DNA from: Viola odorata
Lineage: Eukaryota; Streptophyta; Magnoliopsida; Malpighiales; Violaceae
Length of the DNA: 64,000 nucleotides
Assembly: GCA_963691705.1 (NCBI GenBank)
Contig: OY829544.1
Span: forward strand, 4,347,501-4,411,500
Direction of reading: 5' to 3'
This document shows, one piece after another, positions 58,101 through 64,000 of the stretch (within the stretch, counting starts at the first letter, position 1; each line of letters begins with the position of its first letter). The notes beneath the pieces are model-generated. The model saw only the letters and a list, made by a program, of their open reading frames with translations. It had not been told where the DNA came from and ran no database searches. The translations under genes were made by a program, and so were the position numbers.

Positions 58101-60068
58101 TTCATTAAAGTTGAACTCCTTGGGAAAGTTGACCTTGCATTGGACTTCATTTTGGCTTTTGATTTAGCAGAAGTTAACTGATTGCTAAAAGTAAATCCTG
58201 CTCATACAGACAGGAAAGATTATTTATGGGAACAAAAGTGCAGGGAAATGATCAAATTACAGCACATAAAAACTGTCATTATCTAAAACGTAAGTGTTTT
58301 GCACTTTTCAGCTCAAGGATTGATGCATGGGGCCAATGCTCTAGGCTGTCCATCAATATTGTAAAAGACATGGACACACAGTATATACTAATTGGAAACT
58401 GGCTGATAGAGAACATTAAGCATATTTAAATGTTAGTAGTCACTAATATCACCATTATAAATCTTATTTTCTGGCAACCAAAAGTCACGCAATCCTCAAT
58501 AGCAAAATGATCACCTGTTGCTTTTCCTAACAGTTGTTCAGAAATTTTTAGCATATCTCCACTTTCTAAGTTGGTAGACACTCCTTCACATTCTGAAGTC
58601 AATAGAACACAAGATAATATCATCAGAAAAAATCAGAGTTTGAACTTTGAACCTAGATAATTAGTGATAATTCCCGCGGATTATCAAACAAAAAACAAAG
58701 GATTCCTGTCTTTGACTAATCTATAAAAACTTGATAAAGATGAATGTTTTCCCATGTAAGGCACACGATTTAATAACATTCCCATGTCGAGCACTGTTCT
58801 TCTTCAATATGTCATGTATTGCCAGCACACCACAATTAGTTTTCTTACTGGATATCGCTTGTGCACCTAAAGGTGCAAGAAAATTTTACATGAAAACTTT
58901 GGACCTTAATGCATGCAGCAAAAGCATTGCATTCGCACACCACTAGGAAAAGTGTGGTTGGGGTCCCAACACCATCCAAAATGTTGATAAGTAGCAGTTT
59001 GAAATATGAGTACATTATAATCACAAGGGGGCATAAATTTAAACAGTCTCCAGAGAATTACTATTCCAGAACACCGCCTCTGAAGGCATGACCCGTGTAT
59101 TGAAGGCATTTAAGCTGAATAATTTCTTTGATTTAAGGTACCAAAAGAGGTAGTGTGGTGATAGTGCCGATAAAGTGGTGATGGAAACAGAGTGATCTAT
59201 AGCTTTGAAGTAATGAAGGAAATATGGGTTCTGGTAATTTAAACTAATGAAGCTTCCTAAGTAGACTATAATGAACAATTTCACTCACTTGACATCCTTT
59301 CCATGCATTTCCGAGAATCTACAACCCTCCAAAAATTCACTTAGACCTACATTTTAGATTAGCATGGGCTCTTGCTCAGATGGAGAAATTACCTCCTCAC
59401 TCCCCCCACCACACAAACACACACATGGAAGGCCCACCCCTAATTAAAACGGTACTTACACAGTACACAATTCAAACATCCTTGAATTTAACCATGGCAC
59501 TGGCTTATTAGTTACCTGCATTGTTGTTACAGTTTTCCACCTGATCCATCCCGAGAAGATTCGGTCCCATGTCATCATCATCACCCTCGGTCATCAAAAT
59601 TTCCCCCATTGCAACGGCACTTTTAGCTTTTGGAGACGCATTAATCTCCGTCTCCTCTGTCATCACTAACTTGGCCACGAAAGCTATCATACAAAAATAG
59701 AAGAAAAACAAGCAACAATCGTGATACTGAAGCTGAGTAACAGAAGAGACAAATGCGCATCATAATAAAAATGAGTGGATAATAACTTTAAACCAAGCAT
59801 CACTCGAAAAGTAGTTTATCTTTCAAGATGGATTGGAGCTGAACCGAAGATAAACGACAATGCTGTTCAATCCAAACGCGCAAAACAGTAACTTACGAGA
59901 TGGAGGATAGCTTTTAGCGGCGTCGAACCACTTCTCCGCTTCACGCGCCTCCGCGAACGACTCCTCTCGTGTGAAATCGAAGAACGTCACGGCGTCGAAC
60001 TCGTAATCAAGATCAACCTCACGCGCCTCAAACACCAGCTCCATCTCCATCTCCTCATCGTCCTCCAT
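55123..60068 (-). CDS. TPX2-like microtubule and Aurora-kinase factor (TPXL2/3 type)
   Basis: Eighteen exons give 517 aa in phase. Exon 1 is 60068-59897; then 59683-59516, 58592-58515, 58197-58044, 57657-57552, 57295-57245, 57128-57031, 56954-56879, 56783-56721, 56610-56524, 56349-56291, 56153-56075, 55990-55925, 55834-55772, 55609-55532, 55433-55389, 55304-55201 and a last coding exon of 7 bp, 55129-55123. The N-terminus DYEFDAVTFFDFTREES..YPPSPFVAKL is the Aurora-binding region of plant TPX2. LMKPTASQLARQN (exon 4), AKRQKLEGG (exon 5), LTIPREPDLETAHRAQR (exon 7) and FKARPLNRKILEAPSLPLPK (exons 8-9) mark the TPX2 importin-binding central domain. FKAHPLNKK repeats near 390. It stops before the C-terminal kinesin-5-binding half of full TPX2, as in Arabidopsis TPXL2 and TPXL3 (about 500 aa), activators of AURORA1 in spindle assembly. 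Confidence 0.92.
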
Positions 60069-61750
60069 TACTATTTCGCTCTATCTCTCTCTATCTCTAA
60101 CTTCTGCTTTCTCTGTAAAAAACAGCGCCACTTTAGCTGCGAAGCTCTCTCCCTAACCTGGGTTAGTCACTGTAGCATCATAAATAGCGAGATTTTATAT
60201 TTTTATTTATTTGTTTGTTTCTTTAAAAAAACCACCAAAGTTTGAATTTTTATTGAACGGAAGGATCTGATATATTTATTAAATTGATTGATGAAGGCGT
60301 TGGATAATGTGTTGGCTGGACGATTTTGCCATTGGATGAGTTTGTTTTGTTCGATAGGGGAACGGGGTGAAAAGGTAACTTCCCGGGGCTTGTGTCGTTG
60401 AATGGAGGGGCATGGGGTTGTTGGGGATTGAGCTTCGGTATCGGGCGGCGAGATTGGTGTCTGAGATTTCGGCGGGGGTTGGGTTTGCCCTTGGTGTTTG
60501 GAGGAAATTACGAGATTGACAGTAACGGTTTTATTCGTTTTGTCAGGTAATGGAAGTGGGGGGCCCTCGTAGGGGGAATTCAAAAACGGGAGGCAAGAGC
60601 TAGAAGGGCAAAAGTGTAATTGAACTAACACACGAGCGTCTGTTGTTTTTCGAAAAATACAGAAAATTGGACAAAATAACTTTGGAAAACTGTGTGAGGG
60701 GCTGTGACTTGTGAGCACGTATGTGTAGTCTTCTTGTTGCTATGCATGAACAAAATTTATACAAGTCAAGTCCATTTTATTATTAGGTCATCATTTAATT
60801 TACTCTACACCAAAATATCTTTATATTACAAGACTATGTTTTAGATTATTCGTGTTTGAAATTTAAAAAAAAAATGTCTATCTTGTTTTATGTATATTAG
60901 TTTTTTTTAAAAGTATAATCTCGTTTTAACGAGGAAATATTATTATAAGTTTGACAAAAATATACTTCAAGCATTATGATAAAGAGATATGAGTAGCATA
61001 CTTCATTCAAACTGAATTGGAAGATGGAGAAATTGAGAATGGAAGCAATAGAAATTCCATGCATGGTTTGGGGAACCCTACAAACAGACAAGACAAAGAA
61101 CACAAGAGCGTATATAACAAATTGCAACAAATAGCATACAGAAGTTAATATGATGGCCATCCGTATCATTTTCTGAAATCTATGTAAGGCTTCACGACAT
61201 CATTTATTTAATATGATGGCCAAACCTTGGATGACCATTGCATTCTGACAAATGGACCACTTTGCTCTACTTCTGGAAATTTTTAAATCTAACTATATAG
61301 TTTTATTGCAGAAGAAATAAATACTCTAATAAGGGAAACACGTCCCAAATTTATTGATATGCGAACCAAAGTAGTCTAATATTCGAAAAAAAGACACCCA
61401 AAGAGACGAGAAGTGTAAATATACTACAATTTTATGTGGGTATTTATAAATGATTCAACCATGAAATAAATTGATGATAATATCATAATTTGAAAAGATT
61501 AAAATTTTAAAATTTATTAAAACTCTATCCAATAGAAAAACTCTTATTTTTGAAAAATATCAAAAAGTTTGAAATAACCATATGATACAGTGTTCGTACT
61601 TGGGCAGCTAGCTGAAAAATAAGCGTACATTGTGTTCTGGTTCGTATAAATAAATGATGATAGCTAAGTTCAATTAATGGGATATTAATTCAATCTCAGC
61701 ATAGGATTCTCTTCTCCTCTTTTTCTTGGCCGGGAGAGAGATGTTAGTGA
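60069..61750. other. TPXL promoter region and spacer
   Basis: CT-rich leader DNA just upstream of the TPXL start. GTAACGG at 60522-60528 resembles the core of the mitosis-specific activator element (AACGG). A Pro-rich minus-strand open frame (60203-60718) sits here but shows no homology I know and no good context. Confidence 0.4.
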
Positions 61751-62310
61751 CATGGCTCAAAATGCTATCTGACAAGTCGCAGAACTTGCAGGGAAAAAAG
61801 TGAGCTCAGTCATGGTTTTTGAAGATTGTGTATAGCAACTGACCCATCAATTTAATTTTTTTTGCTCTTTGGTACGTACAACAGCAGCTACGACTCCCCG
61901 ATCTCTTCAGCTGTCTTTTACTAATGCAATATCCTACTCTTTCCTCTGTGGAATCTAATAAAGATCATTTTAGATCCGGATAAAAATGATTGATTTGGAA
62001 CTAGTAAGATTGTTTTTGATCTTCTTATCTTTTGCTGACTTTTTTATTTACAATGGCTAAAAATGCTACCTGACAGACACCAGTTGCAGAACTTGCTGGG
62101 GAAAAAAGTGAGTTCACACAGTCATGGTTTTTGAAGATTGTGTATACCAACTGACCCATCAATTTAATTTTTTTTGCTCGAGTACGTACAACAGCAACTA
62201 CGACTCCCTGGTCTCTTCTGGTGTTCTACTCATGAATATCCTACTATCTTCTCTTTGGAAGCTAATAAAGTTCATTTCGGATTCGGATTGTTTTTGACCC
62301 TCTTATTCCT
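61751..62310. repeat. tandem duplication, period 312 bp
   Basis: TCATGGTTTTTGAAGATTG, ACTGACCCATCAATTTAATT and GTACGTACAACAGC occur at 61810 onward and again 312 bp later, with scattered substitutions and small indels. Both copies are non-coding. Confidence 0.88.
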
Positions 62311-64000
62311 TACTAGTTCTTTTATTTACGACAATGTTAACTTCATATTGTATAAGAGCAAAGAAAATGCCATCAAATTTTGTACAAATTATTATTGCCT
62401 TTTGACTAATTTTTTACTGTTTGCTAGCGTCTGCAAATTTAGCTTTCTACTTTTGTTTCGACCATGGACGACCATGGACACGTTTTAATTGTTTCTACTA
62501 GATTTAACAATTATTAGCTTTCTACGGTTGAATGAAACGTTTTAACCTCCAAATTATAAAGTACGACCATGGACACGACACGATACTACGTCCCGAGAAA
62601 ATTTAAAATAGCAGGACACCGACACGGCTTATATGTTTATGAAATAAATAGTAAATAATTGTTTATTGGTAATGCATATATAAATAAATAATTTGTTTAA
62701 TATCTTGGATCAAACGTGAACGTACCCTAGAACTTTAGAAGTAATTCGACTGGCCCAAATTTCATAAGCAAGAAAAAAGAGAAGTAGGGTGGGCTTTTTG
62801 TCCTTTTATAAAGAAATTAATTTCATCCTCAAATTTGTTGTTAGATTCAATTATTTCATTACATAGGCACATATCGTGGGACAAATCGAGTGTTAATCTG
62901 TGTTTTTATAAATATAAAGAATTAATAAGAAAAAATGGATACATATAGGGGCCAAATCTTTTTTAATGACTATGTTCTTCTCGTCTAGATAACTGGAATC
63001 TGAAGGTCAATCATTTTTTAAGGAATAGCATGAAACTAGATTTTAGTTCAAAAGAAAGAAGAAAGAAAAATTGACCTCCAACTTGCAAGAGGACACATGA
63101 TTTAGGGTGACTAGATTTATCCATATTTGATTGTTTTGATCCGAATCTAAAAAAAATTATCTGATCCTAACCGAACTGAGTATAGTTGGTTATTGCTCAA
63201 TTAGAACCAGTGAAATCTGAATCCACTCAGAAAAAGCGAACAATCCAAATTTTAGAAAATACTTCTTTTTTTATGTATAATCCAAATTGAAGTCTTGAAA
63301 CATATAAATCTTCTAGTGTAAATCTGAAATGCGAATCGAAATCCAAACCAATCCGAACAAAACTGTTGAATTTAGTTGGTTACTAAAAGAATTTATCTGT
63401 ATCCGATCGAGCTATTTCGAATGTAAATCGATTAAAGATGAAAAATATATGATCTAATTCGAAACTGACCTAAATTGAACCGAATCCGATCTTGCTCATT
63501 CCTAACAAGATTAGTGTCATATATTTTAAAAGAGGAAGGAGGAGGATTTGTGCTATCAATAAGGGCCTTAGCCTGGCTCCTATTGAGCTTTATGTGATAT
63601 TTCAATGGGCTTGGGCTCCTTCAATACTACACATTATTTACTGGAGTCAACCGTACTAGAAAACAGAGCATCAAATCATTAAGTTTGATCCTTGGAATTT
63701 ATCTAAGCATTTGAGATTGAGACAATCCTGTAGCCGTCAATCCACAATCAAACACCTCAGAAATTTCAACATTTGGACACCAAAACCTGGTGGCTAACGT
63801 TGCTGCTAGAAGAGTACACGCAATCAAAATTGCATATATCCTTGCCTCAATCAAACATCTAAATCCGATTCAACATGCATTCTTATTTACTTATTTATTT
63901 CTTTACAAAATATATAAATGCACGATGACCATTTCATTGATCCGATACATTTTATCTTCCTATATACTTATAGAAAGTAATAAAACGTCATTTTATTTAG
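62311..64000. other. intergenic, no gene seen
   Basis: AT-rich DNA. 63115-63500 is dense in diverged CCGAA/ATCCGA words, likely an old repeat. A short frame near 62174 crosses the tandem duplication and is not called. Confidence 0.4.

Noticed and set aside
60203..60718. 171-codon proline-rich frame on the minus strand
   Set aside because: No homology recognised, no splice context, and it sits in the upstream region of the TPXL gene; the composition is explained by CT-rich leader-like DNA.
1..64000. CRISPR arrays, tRNA or rRNA genes, operons
   Set aside because: No regularly spaced direct repeats with unique spacers, no tRNA-like arms with box A and B, and no rRNA sequence seen; the DNA is plant nuclear.

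Overview
This is nuclear DNA of a flowering plant, most likely a core eudicot. Coding exons are broken by many short GT-AG introns, intergenic DNA is AT-rich and full of transposon remnants, and the recognisable families are plant types: class B heat-shock factor, miR398, CYP79 P450, phytocyanin, TPX2-like and F-box. No bacterial, organellar or viral gene organisation is seen. The species cannot be named from this window.

Layout. 0.7-5.7 kb holds two tandem paralogues of an uncharacterised plant protein, separated by a foldback MITE and a uL16 (RPL10) pseudogene that keeps its introns. 6.4-10.7 kb is transposon-derived sequence around a possible spliced transcript without a clear product. 10.8-13.7 kb is a five-exon F-box gene (minus). 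14-20.9 kb is mostly non-coding, with a MITE and a Ty1/copia scrap. 21.0-22.0 kb is an HSFB4-type heat-shock factor (minus). 23.1-28.1 kb is a complete non-autonomous Helitron with both termini intact. 29.6-30.5 kb looks like a solitary LTR. 33.6-34.1 kb is a MIR398 gene (plus), preceded by nine GTAC copper-response cores within 194 bp. 35.2-39.8 kb is LAS1, the pre-rRNA ITS2 endonuclease subunit (minus). 41.3-54.3 kb is a decaying tandem array of [phytocyanin + CYP79] units with one intact phytocyanin and one intact CYP79; a young 2.4-kb LTR element with no genes has inserted in it. 55.1-60.1 kb is an 18-exon TPX2-like (TPXL2/3-type) gene (minus). 60.1-64 kb is non-coding with a 312-bp tandem duplication.

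How the parts relate. Most genes are independent housekeeping or regulatory loci: LAS1 for ribosome maturation, TPXL for the spindle and Aurora kinase, HSFB4 as a root or stress repressor, and the F-box protein for ubiquitin ligation. Two themes stand out. The first is copper economy: MIR398, which silences Cu/Zn superoxide dismutases and other copper proteins, lies 16 kb from a cluster of blue-copper proteins. The second is the phytocyanin-CYP79 array, where repeated duplication and collapse have left five phytocyanin traces, one CYP79 gene, one CYP79 stub and an orphan copy of the CYP79 5' flank.

Exon boundaries were worked out by hand from splice consensus and reading phase. The spliced lengths are multiples of three for all five multi-exon genes: F-box 401 aa, HSFB4 299 aa, LAS1 617 aa, CYP79 526 aa with one intron, phytocyanin 178 aa. 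The same holds for TPXL at 517 aa.
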